A DNA stretch of 64,000 nt from Gracilimonas sp040877545. Lineage in GTDB: Bacteria > Bacteroidota > Rhodothermia > Balneolales > Balneolaceae. The stretch covers positions 9,417 to 73,416 of the forward strand of contig JBBDNN010000074.1 in the NCBI GenBank assembly GCA_040877545.1, given 5' to 3'. The position numbers and the translations under genes are program-made. The stretch's first letter is position 1, and each line of letters begins with the position of its first letter. The notes under the pieces are model-generated. The model made no database searches. It was not told where the DNA came from and saw only the letters and a list, made by a program, of their open reading frames with translations. Shown in pieces: positions 8,755 through 17,978 of this stretch.

Positions 8755-9447
8755 TTACGACCAGCTTGATGATGCCGGTGTTGAATCATTTTTTTGCTGT
8801 TGTTCAATCATATCAACTAAAGAAAGGCCAGTATTCCATTGTGTATCCCGATCTCTGACCGAATGTATATTGTTTTCTTCCTGAAAATCCCAGAAAGAGC
8901 CGAATTGCTGATTTTTATAATTTTTCAAGAAATCCAGGCGTTCTTTTAAATCTTCTTTTGGAACCAGGAGCCGCTCTTTATCGTAAATGGCCTCCTCCCT
9001 TGATTCGAATACTATATCATAATCTTTACTCATTACAATGGCTTCTTCCGGGCAAACTTCTTCGCAATACCCACAATAAATGCATCGCAACATATTTATT
9101 TCGAAAAAATCGGGATAGCGTTCTTTTTCATCATCCTCCGTTTCAGAAGCCTGCATACTTATTGCCAGCGGCGGGCAAGCCCGGGCACATAACCCACATG
9201 CAACACAGCGCTCCTTGCCATGATCCTCAACCAAAACCGGACGCCCGCGAAAAATTGCAGGTGGATTCCATTTCTCTTCCGGATAATTAAGAGTGAATGT
9301 CGGCTGAAACATTTGTTTAAATGAATACCACATTCCTTTAAAAATTTCCGGCAGATAGATTTTTTCAAGGAAATTAAGCTTGCGCTCATTTTCGTAGTTA
9401 TCACTTAATGCGTTAACACCTGGTTTTTCGAGATTCTTAGTAGCCAT
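8755..9447 (-). CDS. nuoI: NuoI-like 2x[4Fe-4S] ferredoxin (complex I subunit I family)
   Basis: 230 residues. Two 4Fe-4S motifs, CVACGLCARACP and CIYCGYCEEVCP, in the spacing of NuoI, preceded by the family's N-terminal helix region (FKGMWYSFKQMF). The roughly 70-residue tail after the second cluster is typical of longer NuoI proteins. No other nuo gene lies nearby; instead it leads a four-gene run ending in peroxiredoxin. It may serve complex I encoded elsewhere, or a separate redox chain. Confidence 0.82.
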   Translation of the reverse strand: MATKNLEKPGVNALSDNYENERKLNFLEKIYLPEIFKGMWYSFKQMFQPTFTLNYPEEKWNPPAIFRGRPVLVEDHGKERCVACGLCARACPPLAISMQASETEDDEKERYPDFFEINMLRCIYCGYCEEVCPEEAIVMSKDYDIVFESREEAIYDKERLLVPKEDLKERLDFLKNYKNQQFGSFWDFQEENNIHSVRDRDTQWNTGLSLVDMIEQQQKNDSTPASSSWS

Positions 9448-9483
9448 TCAATTAGAATAGTGGTTTGTATCGGAATTAGCGCT

Positions 9484-9515
9484 CAAAAATAAACCTTTGA
9501 AAGCTTAGCATCAAA
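9484..9515 (-). promoter_or_regulatory. Bacteroidota-type promoter for the NuoI-peroxiredoxin run
   Basis: On the minus strand TTTG (9515-9512), a 20-nt spacer and TATTTTTG (9491-9484) match the TTTG-N19..21-TAnnTTTG consensus. Predicted transcription start is about 9478, some 30 nt before the ATG. The upstream TTTG also belongs to a second overlapping exact -7 match, TAACTTTG (9519-9512). Confidence 0.6.
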
Positions 9516-9535
9516 GTTATTTATGAGCTTTTTAA

Positions 9536-10843
9536 TTATTTCTGGCGGAATATCATAGTTATGGGAACTCCTTTAAAGCCATAGTGTTCCCTGATCTTGT
9601 TTTCAATAAATCTACGATAATTTGGTGGTAAATCATGAGGGCTATTCATAAAGAATTTAAAAACCGGCGGATTACTTTTTACCTGGGTAGCGTAGGTGAT
9701 TTTAAGTTGACGGCCCCTTTTCATTGGAAGCGGCTTTTCGCCAAGCATGTTATCTATAAAATCATTCAAATCTGAAGTGGATATCTCTTTTTTTCGCTCC
9801 TCAATCACATGCTGCGCCAGTTCAATCACTTTGTGTACTCTTTGTTTATTGAGAGCTGAAATAGTGATAATTGGGACATAGTCTAGCTGAGGCACCGATT
9901 CATAGATATACTTTTCAAAATCCCGTACGGTGTGCGTATCCTTTTCCGGTACAAGATCCCATTTATTGAGAGCGACAATCAGTCCTTTATTAAATTTTTC
10001 TGCTTCCCGTAATACTCGTTTATCCTGATCTTCAAAACCACGCATCGAATCAATTATCAGAATGGCGACATCGCATTCCCGGATTGCTTTATCTGTTCGA
10101 ACTGTACTATAAAATTCAATATTTTCTTTAACCTTTGTGCGCTTTCTAAGACCCGCGGTATCTACCAGGATATAATTTTTACCTTCGTAGTTCAGATTGC
10201 TATTAATCGAATCTCGGGTTGTGCCGGCCACTTCAGTAACTATAGCTCGCTTGTCATTCAACAGGGCATTAAACAAACTGCTTTTGCCCACATTTGGCCG
10301 GCCAACAAAAGCAAGTTTAGGAGCTGAAGATTTAATTTCCGTTTCATTCTCGGGAAGGAATTTCACTACCCTGTCGAGCAAATCACCAGTACCCGTGCCG
10401 CTAATTGCAGAAACCGGGAATATATCTTCAAATCCCAATTCATAAAATTCAGAGGCATTCAACCTTCGCATTTCATTATCAGCTTTATTACATACCACAA
10501 TTACAGGCTTATTCTGTTCTCGTAATAATTTAGCTACTGCTTTATCAAGAGAATTAACCCCCGCTTCCACATCAACCAAAAAGAGAATTACATCCGATTC
10601 GGCAATTGCTATAAACACCTGCTCACGAACTCCAACCACAACAACATCCATTTCGTTAGGGAGATATCCGCCGGTATCAATTACATGGAAGTCTTTTCCA
10701 TTCCAGAACGATTCGCCGTAATGCCGGTCTCTGGTAACTCCATATTCATCATGTACAATGGCTTTTCTGCGGCCGATCAGCCTGTTAAAAAATGTTGATT
10801 TACCTACGTTGGGCCTGCCAACTATGGAAACTACTGGGAGCAT
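9536..10843 (-). CDS. der: ribosome biogenesis GTPase Der (EngA)
   Basis: 435 residues. Two tandem GTPase domains, each with a P-loop (GRPNVGKSTFF near residue 9 and GRPNVGKSSLF near 180), G3 motifs (DTGG and DTAG) and NKxD motifs (NKAD and NKWD), followed by the KH-like C-terminal domain. Der is an essential 50S assembly factor. Length is normal. It appears to be a single-gene unit. Confidence 0.97.
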   Translation of the reverse strand: MLPVVSIVGRPNVGKSTFFNRLIGRRKAIVHDEYGVTRDRHYGESFWNGKDFHVIDTGGYLPNEMDVVVVGVREQVFIAIAESDVILFLVDVEAGVNSLDKAVAKLLREQNKPVIVVCNKADNEMRRLNASEFYELGFEDIFPVSAISGTGTGDLLDRVVKFLPENETEIKSSAPKLAFVGRPNVGKSSLFNALLNDKRAIVTEVAGTTRDSINSNLNYEGKNYILVDTAGLRKRTKVKENIEFYSTVRTDKAIRECDVAILIIDSMRGFEDQDKRVLREAEKFNKGLIVALNKWDLVPEKDTHTVRDFEKYIYESVPQLDYVPIITISALNKQRVHKVIELAQHVIEERKKEISTSDLNDFIDNMLGEKPLPMKRGRQLKITYATQVKSNPPVFKFFMNSPHDLPPNYRRFIENKIREHYGFKGVPITMIFRQK

Positions 10844-10909
10844 TTTATCGGTTAGATTCTTAGATTAAACTCATTCAAATTACGTATTATTTAGCATTAT
10901 AATTCAACC

Positions 10910-11149
10910 ATGTTACAAAGCTTTTATAGCAACTTTGGCTTTTTTGGAGCTCTTGCAATATCCGTCTCATTATTCATTTTTTTTATTTTTTGGATAGCTG
11001 GAATTGCAGGCATCACGCTCCCCTACGATGGCGGACGTAAAAAAGGAAATCGCTGGCAAATTATTTGTGCAGTTTTGATCCCGGTATATCCGGTGGTTTG
11101 GCTGTTGATTGATATGTACCTGCAACGCGAGCATATGAAAGAGGATTAG
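10910..11149 (+). CDS. small two-helix membrane protein
   Basis: 79 residues with hydrophobic helices at about 12-35 and 48-66 joined by a Gly/Lys-rich loop (DGGRKKGNR), and a charged tail. The frame is clean and diverges from der. No family recognised; protein-like composition and two well-formed helices support it as real. Confidence 0.6.
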   Translation: MLQSFYSNFGFFGALAISVSLFIFFIFWIAGIAGITLPYDGGRKKGNRWQIICAVLIPVYPVVWLLIDMYLQREHMKED

Positions 11150-11403
11150 CTGAGGGATCTTCGCTTAAAAATGAATGGCAAAACCTGCTATAAGTAAAAA
11201 AAGCATTTACTGCTGCCAACCACTTTTTCATCCAGGTTTGAAGGTGAGATTTCCGGTAGATCTATTATTGAAGATTATTATTTTTCAGGGTCTTCCCCAT
11301 CAAATTCCTGCTCATTTTTCTTCCACCAAATGTTTCACTACGCTCGATAATAGTACGTAGTGATCGTGCTTCTAATTTTTCTATTGAAGCATCGCATATT
11401 CCC
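11150..11403. other. gene-free spacer with a short gene relic and a hairpin
   Basis: No full gene is visible. On the minus strand 11278-11334 reads as 18 codons of hydrophilic, C-terminus-like protein (WWKKNEQEFDGEDPEK, then stop), but a stop lies directly upstream. Next to it, CACTACG (11336-11342) and CGTAGTG (11356-11362) form a perfect 7-bp inverted repeat whose GAGCGTAGTGAAA flank resembles intergenic repeats seen in Bacteroidota. Probably debris of a deleted gene. Confidence 0.35.
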
Positions 11404-13422
11404 TCATTCAGACAAATATTTCTGCCCATTTTCCGAAAGCTGATTTTGCTCCTCTTCCACTAATTTCCACTCCTCTACTAACTCTTGATCCATTTCTTTG
11501 AGGAAACGTGTGGGCTGAGTGAAATAATCTCCGTAACCACTTTGTGCCAGAACCGGATAGCTAAAATACAGCATCTCTTTAGCACGGGTTGCAGCTACGT
11601 ATAGTAGCCGTAATTCTTCGTCTAATAACTCTTCATCCTCCACCGAATAAGCTGATGGAATAATTCCATCCAAGCATTGAATGATGAATACATGCCTCCA
11701 CTCTAATCCCTTGGCAGAGTGAATGGTGCTTAATATTAAAGGCGATTCTTCTTTTTGCTTTTGCTCGGTGTTTATAGCTGTTGCATTTATAGGATCAAGA
11801 GCCAGATCTTCCAACATTTTTGACAGGGATGTGAAGCTTTCAGAAACATTTACAAAAGCTTCTAAATCTTTAAGCCGCTTAGGGTAATCCTCATAACGTG
11901 ATTTACAAAATTCCCGGTAATATTCTACAATCAAGGAAACCACTTTGGATACAGAGTGATCATTTTCTTTCAGGTCAATCAATAACTTACTCAGTTCCTT
12001 TAACTGTTTGACATAAGCGCTGTTGGTAGTACCTGTTAAATCGAGCTTGTAAGGATTTTTAGCCAGACGAATCCATTCAAATAAATCCTGTGCAGTTTTT
12101 GGTCCAATTCCATCCAGTAACATCAAGACACGATTCCATGCAATGGTATCCATCGGGTTAACCAGCACCCTAATGTGAGCCAGGACATCCTTTATGTGAG
12201 CTGCTTCTGTGAATTTTTGTCCGCCGTATTTAACAAAAGGAATATTTTTGCGGTTTAGCTCCACTTCCAGGTCATAAGAGTCCCTCCCATTTCTGAATAA
12301 AACTGCTATGTCATTCAAACTCATTTCTTGTTCTCTTAGCTGGAGTACAGCCTGTGTAATAAACCTGCTTTGATCATGCTCGCTTGCAGATTGAACCAGT
12401 GCAGGCAACTCACCTTCTTCGTTGTTGGAATAAAGTTCTTTTTCAAATTTGAAATTTGCCTGTTGCAGTACATTGTTCGCTACATCAAGGATTTGAGGAG
12501 TTGAGCGGTAATTCTCTTCAAGCTTGATCAGTTTAGTGCCTTCAAATCTTTCCGGAAAATCCATAATATTTTGATGATCAGCTCCCCGAAAGGAATAAAT
12601 GCTTTGGGCATCATCTCCTACCGCCATTATATTCTCATGAACACTTGAAAAAAGAGCGGTTAACTCTGCCTGTAATTTATTCGTATCCTGAAACTCATCC
12701 ACCATTACAAACTTATTATTTGATGCTACTCTAACCCGTATTTCCTCATGCTGCATAAGAAGCTGCCGGGTTTTAATGAGAAGGTCATCAAAGTCCATTA
12801 CAAAATTTTGATCTTTGTAATCAGCATAACCCAAAGCCACTTTATTGATATTTTTTTCCTGCTCCAAAAATTGAGGATACTGATCCTGAAGCACCACTCT
12901 TAAATCAAGATGCTTATTCACACAGGTGCTGATAATGTTTAATAATGTACTTTTGTTAGGGAAACGCTTGTTCTTTTTGTGAAGATTTAGCTGAGTTCTC
13001 ACAAATTGGATAACCTCCAGGGCATCGGCAGTATCAATAATGGTGAAATTTCCGGGAAAACCAATGGCTTCTGAATAACGGTGCAACAATAAGCTGCAAT
13101 AAAAATGAAAGGTCCCTCCTTGCACTCTTTTACAACGATCATCAAGAATATCACTGGCGCGATTAAGCATTTCTTTGGCGGCTCTACGCGTAAAAGTGAG
13201 CAGCAAAATATTTGCAGGATCTACTCCGCTTTCAACCAAACGTGCAACACGATGGACAAGTGTGCGGGTTTTACCGGTGCCCGCTCCGGCAACAACTAAG
13301 GCAGGTCCGGCTTCATGAAAAACAGCGTCAAATTGTTGCTTATTCAATAAATCAGCGTAAGGAATGGTATAATCTTCAGGACGCTTTAAAGGCTCTTCTT
13401 TTCTGAGGACGAATTTTTTCAT
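11404..13422 (-). CDS. UvrD/PcrA-family ATP-dependent DNA helicase
   Basis: 672-residue SF1A helicase. Q motif (LNKQQFDAV, Gln30), Walker A AGAGTGKT (45-52), motif Ia LLTFTRRAA, Walker B VDEFQDTN, motif III GDDAQSIYSFRGA, motif V STIHSAKGLEW and motif VI LLYVAATRAKEML are all present. This is the core of UvrD/PcrA/Rep 3'-5' helicases in repair and replication restart. It is shorter than E. coli UvrD because the variable C-terminal region is reduced. A possible -7 box lies at 13494-13501. Confidence 0.92.
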   Translation of the reverse strand: MKKFVLRKEEPLKRPEDYTIPYADLLNKQQFDAVFHEAGPALVVAGAGTGKTRTLVHRVARLVESGVDPANILLLTFTRRAAKEMLNRASDILDDRCKRVQGGTFHFYCSLLLHRYSEAIGFPGNFTIIDTADALEVIQFVRTQLNLHKKNKRFPNKSTLLNIISTCVNKHLDLRVVLQDQYPQFLEQEKNINKVALGYADYKDQNFVMDFDDLLIKTRQLLMQHEEIRVRVASNNKFVMVDEFQDTNKLQAELTALFSSVHENIMAVGDDAQSIYSFRGADHQNIMDFPERFEGTKLIKLEENYRSTPQILDVANNVLQQANFKFEKELYSNNEEGELPALVQSASEHDQSRFITQAVLQLREQEMSLNDIAVLFRNGRDSYDLEVELNRKNIPFVKYGGQKFTEAAHIKDVLAHIRVLVNPMDTIAWNRVLMLLDGIGPKTAQDLFEWIRLAKNPYKLDLTGTTNSAYVKQLKELSKLLIDLKENDHSVSKVVSLIVEYYREFCKSRYEDYPKRLKDLEAFVNVSESFTSLSKMLEDLALDPINATAINTEQKQKEESPLILSTIHSAKGLEWRHVFIIQCLDGIIPSAYSVEDEELLDEELRLLYVAATRAKEMLYFSYPVLAQSGYGDYFTQPTRFLKEMDQELVEEWKLVEEEQNQLSENGQKYLSE

Positions 13423-13493
13423 GCCTTAAGATAGCAATCTACTGGTATATGTAAAAATTATGTGACCACTGATTTTCATGATGAATGGAATGG

Positions 13494-13501
13494 CAAAATT
13501 A
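13494..13501 (-). promoter_or_regulatory. possible -7 promoter box for the helicase gene
   Basis: On the minus strand TAATTTTG matches TAnnTTTG, about 70 nt upstream of the helicase ATG. No TTTG lies at the expected -33 distance, so this may be chance in AT-rich DNA. Confidence 0.3.
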
Positions 13502-13585
13502 CGTGGTAATTAACATTCATATTTATTCTTACTTGTTAATTTAGCAACCGATAAAAAAATACACCGGGTTCTGATCAAAAAGGAA

Positions 13586-13785
13586 ATGAATCTAAGTAAA
13601 TTTTTCCGAAACGGATTTTATAGCCTTACTTTGCCTGGGGATATTTCGCCATTGGTTTTAAGGAAGGGCAAAAGGAGTTAATCTCTGTGTTCGCCAATTT
13701 TATTGCTGTAGTTTTAGGGATCACATCCATTCTATATCTATACTGGCTTTTCAGGCAATCCGGGCTTAGCAATAGCAGCAATTAA
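13586..13785 (+). pseudogene. small membrane protein gene broken by a one-base frameshift
   Basis: From ATG 13586 the frame reads MNLSKFFRNGFYSL and then runs out of sense, stopping near 13680. From about 13632 a different frame continues naturally as AWGYFAIGFKEGQKEL, then a hydrophobic helix (FIAVVLGITSILYLYWLF) and a stop at 13783-13785. Adding one base around 13628-13632 would join them into a 66-residue protein with two helices. It could be a decayed gene, a sequencing error or a programmed slip; a clear slippery heptamer is not evident. Confidence 0.6.
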
Positions 13786-13799
13786 GAATTTTCATCCTG

Positions 13800-13826
13800 A
13801 ACCAGTTGTTTATAAAAACACTGGTT
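13800..13826 (+). terminator. hairpin after the frameshifted mini-gene
   Basis: AACCAGT (13800-13806) pairs with ACTGGTT (13820-13826), with four more pairs (GTTT/AAAC) after one bulged T and a 4-nt loop. Only a weak ATTT follows, so it is a poor Rho-independent terminator but a clear stem. It lies 15 nt after the stop of the broken gene. The rest of 13827-14005, before tdk, shows nothing I recognise. Confidence 0.4.
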
Positions 13827-14005
13827 ATTTAGCTCTAAAAGGCATTAAAATTATTTAGCGATAAAATTCACCAATTAGTTATTTAATCTGATAACTAAAT
13901 CCACAAAACATATATATTATCACAATTCATCTTTCCTTTTCTCCTGATCCAATTATATATTCAGGCTGATTTCATTTAGGGTAAAAACAATAAAGCATTC
14001 GAATA

Positions 14006-14665
14006 ATGATCAACGAACCTTCGTTCGCACCGCAGAATTTTGGCTGGATTGAAGTTGTATGCGGAGGTATGTTCAGTGGCAAAACTGAAGAACTCATTCG
14101 CCGAGCCAAAAGAGCTCATATTGCGGGGCAACATGTAGTGGTGGTAAAACCCGCTCTTGATAAACGATATAGCGACGAAGAAATAGTTTCGCATAATGAA
14201 TCCGCCCTTCCAAGTATATTAGTAGATACAGCTGATCAAATTGTGCTACTTACTGGAAATGCTAAAGTGGTTTGTATAGATGAAGCTCAGTTTTTTGATG
14301 ACCGCGTGGTTGATGTAGCAAATTCACTGGCTAATGATGGCAAAAGGGTAATAGTGGCCGGATTGGATATGGATTTTGAGGGTAGACCATTCGGACCAAT
14401 GCCAAACCTTCTTGCAGTTGCAGAATACGTAACAAAATTACATGCAATATGTGCCGAAAGTGGAACCATGGCTCATTATTCTCAGCGTGTGGTGGCTAAA
14501 GAAGGAAAGATTTTAGTCGGTGAATATGACGCTTATGAACCACGAGCCAGACACTGTTTCCGCCCACCCGTTGACCGCAGGCGAGGCCGGCCGATTACTC
14601 CTTTCATACTGCCTAAAAAAGACACAGAAACTGAAGAAAAAGAAACTAATACAGAGCACAACTAA
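14006..14665 (+). CDS. tdk: thymidine kinase (type II)
   Basis: 219 residues. P-loop GGMFSGKT (20-27), the DEAQFF Walker B/lid segment (92-97), and the thymidine-binding end with YEPRARHC. It phosphorylates thymidine in salvage. Unlike textbook members the zinc site is incomplete: in CAESG the second Cys is Ser, and the C-terminal pair reads RHC with an Ala where the first Cys usually is. Its stop overlaps the ATG of a nucleoside transporter by one base, so uptake and phosphorylation are coupled. Confidence 0.93.
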   Translation: MINEPSFAPQNFGWIEVVCGGMFSGKTEELIRRAKRAHIAGQHVVVVKPALDKRYSDEEIVSHNESALPSILVDTADQIVLLTGNAKVVCIDEAQFFDDRVVDVANSLANDGKRVIVAGLDMDFEGRPFGPMPNLLAVAEYVTKLHAICAESGTMAHYSQRVVAKEGKILVGEYDAYEPRARHCFRPPVDRRRGRPITPFILPKKDTETEEKETNTEHN

Positions 14666-15993
14666 TGGATATAATTCGCGGAATTCTTGGCATGGTAACT
14701 ATTCTTGGCCTTGCCTTTATTTTTAGTAATAATAAAAGAAATATAAATTGGCGGCTGGTTGGTGTTGGTATTGGTTCCCAATTTCTTCTCGCTATCTTTA
14801 TTTTGAAAGCAGATGTATTAGCAAGTTTTTGGAGTCCCTTAGGCTGGCCAATGATTTTATTTAAAAAAATAGCCGGTTTTTTTGTAGTTGTTTTGAATTA
14901 TACCACCGAAGGGGCTGCTTTCATCTTTGGAGATTTGGGGAAAGGGCCTGGCTATGAGGACAGTCTGGGAGTTTTCTTTGCCTTCCAGGTATTACCAACT
15001 ATTATTTTCTTTGCCTCACTTACTGCAATTCTATATCACTATGGGGTGTTGCAATTTATTGTGCGTCTGGTTTCTAAAGGAATACAGAAACTACTGGGAA
15101 CTTCAGGAGCTGAAACTTTATCTGTAGTATCAAATATTTTCGTAGGACAAACCGAAGCCCCTCTTGTCATCAAACCATTTATTGAAAAGATGACAAAGTC
15201 TGAGCTAATGGTGGTTATGACTGGTGGCATGGCAACTATTGCAGGTGGTGTTATGGCAGCTTATGTAGCTATGCTTGGAGGTTCTTTTGCAGCAGCAAAT
15301 GGTATTGAAATTTCAGTGGCGCAACAATTATTTGCCGAACGTCTTTTAGGAGCCAGTTTAATGGCAGCACCAGCCGCTTTGGTAATCGCTAAAATATTGT
15401 ATCCGGAAGAAGGCGAACCTGTAACCAAAGGTGATGTCTCTATGGTGGTAGAAAAAACGGATGCAAATGGCATAGACGCTGCCGCAACCGGTGCCGCAGT
15501 AGGCTTAAAATTAGCTTTAAATGTGGGCGCCATGTTGTTGGCTTTTATAGCCCTGTTAGCAATGATGAATGGTATTTTGGGCTGGGGAAGTAATTTTACC
15601 GGTATTACTGCATTATTAGGCACAGAGCTGACAATAGAAATGATATTAGGTTGGATCTTTGCCCCTTTAGCATGGCTCATAGGTATCCCTTGGGCAGATG
15701 CAATCAATATGGGATCTTTACTCGGTACTAAAATTGTATTGAATGAATTTGTTGCTTACTTAAAATTAGCTGAAGAAGTAGCTGCCACTAATTTAACTCC
15801 GAAAACAATAGCAATGGCCACCTTTGCGTTGTGTGGTTTTGCCAACTTTTCATCCATTGCTATACAAATTGGCGGTATTGGAGGTTTGGCACCAAGCAGA
15901 AAATCGGAATTAGCAAAATTTGGAATTAAGGCCGTTTTTGCCGGAACTTTAGCTAACTTAATGACGGCAACTTTTGCCGGTATGCTTTTTTAA
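14665..15993 (+). CDS. concentrative nucleoside transporter (NupC/CNT family)
   Basis: 442 residues, about ten hydrophobic segments, the CNT signature FVGQTEAPL and a second nucleoside-gate region (LCGFANFSSIAIQIGG). It imports nucleosides with Na+ or H+ into the cytoplasm. Pairing with tdk suggests pyrimidine nucleoside salvage. The next gene starts 38 bp later on the same strand, so it may be cotranscribed with the folding-factor genes. Confidence 0.93.
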   Translation: MDIIRGILGMVTILGLAFIFSNNKRNINWRLVGVGIGSQFLLAIFILKADVLASFWSPLGWPMILFKKIAGFFVVVLNYTTEGAAFIFGDLGKGPGYEDSLGVFFAFQVLPTIIFFASLTAILYHYGVLQFIVRLVSKGIQKLLGTSGAETLSVVSNIFVGQTEAPLVIKPFIEKMTKSELMVVMTGGMATIAGGVMAAYVAMLGGSFAAANGIEISVAQQLFAERLLGASLMAAPAALVIAKILYPEEGEPVTKGDVSMVVEKTDANGIDAAATGAAVGLKLALNVGAMLLAFIALLAMMNGILGWGSNFTGITALLGTELTIEMILGWIFAPLAWLIGIPWADAINMGSLLGTKIVLNEFVAYLKLAEEVAATNLTPKTIAMATFALCGFANFSSIAIQIGGIGGLAPSRKSELAKFGIKAVFAGTLANLMTATFAGMLF

Positions 15994-16031
15994 TAGAATG
16001 TTTAATCCTCAAGAATAATAATTATTTTCAC

Positions 16032-17978
16032 ATGGTAATGACTAAATATTTACTCTCTTGCTTTTTAATTTTTGTACTTCTTTTACCGATAGATATTTTC
16101 GCTCAATCTAAAAATGATAAAACAGTCGTAGGAACTGTAGGTAAAGAGAAAGTGACATACGCAGAAGTAAAAAACAACTTCTCGTCTGGAAGTAGCACTT
16201 CTGTATCGTTAGATGAATTGGAAAGCTTCCTTCCCCTGTATTTAGATTATAAAGCAAAATTAGTTTCAGCAAAAGAAAACGGATATTATAATGATTCTAC
16301 CTTGGTTGCTGAACACGAACAATATGCAAAACAAGCTGCATATGCTTACTGGCTTGAAAAGGAAATCCGTCCGGCAGTATTTGAGACGTATTATCAACGG
16401 GCCAATACAGAATTAAAAGCCTTTCATATTCTTATTAAAACCTCAAGTAACTCTTCGCCAGAGGAAATTGAAAAGGTGAAAGAGAAACTATATGAAGCTA
16501 CTAAAGAAATTGAAAATGGAGTTCCTCTTGATGAGATAAACGAAAAATACTCTTCTGTGCAAAATGGCAGAAGTATGGGTGGTAACTTGCCATGGCTATC
16601 AGCAGGAAGAACCGTAAAGGAATTTGAAGATCATGTTTTTGATTTAGAAGCTGGTGAAATTTCAGAACCTTTTGCCACTCAATTCGGATATCACATTGTA
16701 CTACTCCAATTTAAAAGAGAACGAACCCCGGCCAGATTAACCAATCATATTTTTATAAGACCTTCACAAGATTCGGCCGCCTATAAAAAAGCCCATGAAG
16801 CATATGGCCACCTCGAGCAGGGACAAAATTGGAATCAGGTAATGCAGCAATACTCGGAAGACAATGCCTCAAAAGGGAACAATGGAAGTATTGGCTGGGT
16901 CAGTTATAGCTCAAATTTTGCAAGCGATTTTGTGGATGCAGTTACTCAAATAGATTCTGACCTGGATTATTCTGAGCCAATTCGTACTAATTATGGGTAT
17001 CATATTTTTAAGATAGATTCTGTTCAAACCTATTCATCCGAAGATGAGAGGAAACAAGAGGTGATGGAGGAATTAAAAAAGAGCAACTATTATAAAGAGA
17101 ACAATGCTTTTGTCTTAGATTATCTGCAGAAAAAATTTGGAGTACTTGAATATTCTGATGCCCTTAATGCCTATAAAAATCATATTACTGATTTCGACAG
17201 CACGCGAATTTCGGAGATCAGCCTCCCCTCTTCCCTGTCTTCACAAGAAATATTCGAATTTAACGGAACAGCATCTACCGTTGAAGATTTTCATACGTAT
17301 TTGGTCAGCTTGAAACCTTTGAGGGCTCGTCAGTTTAAGTCAAACTTGTTCACTGATTTTAAACATCACATTGTTGATTTACAAGTCATCGATCTTACGC
17401 TATCTAACTATCCTCAATTCAAGGAACAATCTGAAAGTTACCTGAATGGCTTGGTAGTTTATCAGATCAATGATGATTTTGTATGGAATGCTGCTACGGT
17501 AGATACTACCAAGCTCATGGAGATTTATGAAAATAATGCTGAAACCTACCGATATGAAGCCCGCCCATATTTTTATCTCATAAATGCCCGCCATGATTCC
17601 ACTTTGAATAAAACTATAGATTTTGTGAAAAGTGGTAATTCACCGGATAGTATCCGGGTTTATCATAATAATGTTTCTGTCTCCTCAGATTCTACGAGCA
17701 GCTATACGGAAGAGCCTTTTAGTATGCTGAATGATATGGAACCCGGTTCTTTTTCCACCATATTTGATTATAACAAAAGGAAAGCAGTCTTTTATTTAAA
17801 AGAGAAATTACCAGCTCGTAAAATGACCTTTGAAGAAGCTTTCAATCGACTTATGGCAGAATTTCAACCTGAACGAGAGCAAGCATGGTTGCAAGAGATA
17901 CGATCAAAATTCAAGGTAAAGCCAAAGTTGAAAAATCTGCGAAAAGCATATCAAAAAGATCCTGAATCTTCTAAATGA
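16032..17978 (+). CDS. periplasmic parvulin-type peptidyl-prolyl isomerase, two rotamase domains
   Basis: 648 residues with an N-terminal signal peptide (cleavage near DIFAQ). Two parvulin domains follow: one at about 135-235 (KAFHILIKT to FGYHIVLLQF) and one at about 240-340 (NHIFIRPSQD to YGYHIFKIDS). The remaining 300 residues are helical, SurA-like and lack a further catalytic motif. It likely chaperones outer-membrane proteins. It overlaps the next gene by 4 bp (ATGA), opening a three-gene SurA-like set. Confidence 0.88.
   Translation: MVMTKYLLSCFLIFVLLLPIDIFAQSKNDKTVVGTVGKEKVTYAEVKNNFSSGSSTSVSLDELESFLPLYLDYKAKLVSAKENGYYNDSTLVAEHEQYAKQAAYAYWLEKEIRPAVFETYYQRANTELKAFHILIKTSSNSSPEEIEKVKEKLYEATKEIENGVPLDEINEKYSSVQNGRSMGGNLPWLSAGRTVKEFEDHVFDLEAGEISEPFATQFGYHIVLLQFKRERTPARLTNHIFIRPSQDSAAYKKAHEAYGHLEQGQNWNQVMQQYSEDNASKGNNGSIGWVSYSSNFASDFVDAVTQIDSDLDYSEPIRTNYGYHIFKIDSVQTYSSEDERKQEVMEELKKSNYYKENNAFVLDYLQKKFGVLEYSDALNAYKNHITDFDSTRISEISLPSSLSSQEIFEFNGTASTVEDFHTYLVSLKPLRARQFKSNLFTDFKHHIVDLQVIDLTLSNYPQFKEQSESYLNGLVVYQINDDFVWNAATVDTTKLMEIYENNAETYRYEARPYFYLINARHDSTLNKTIDFVKSGNSPDSIRVYHNNVSVSSDSTSSYTEEPFSMLNDMEPGSFSTIFDYNKRKAVFYLKEKLPARKMTFEEAFNRLMAEFQPEREQAWLQEIRSKFKVKPKLKNLRKAYQKDPESSK

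Noticed and set aside
11175..11360. Forward open frame of 61 codons after the small membrane protein
   Set aside because: No ribosome site, no protein-like pattern, and it overlaps the minus-strand relic and the hairpin.
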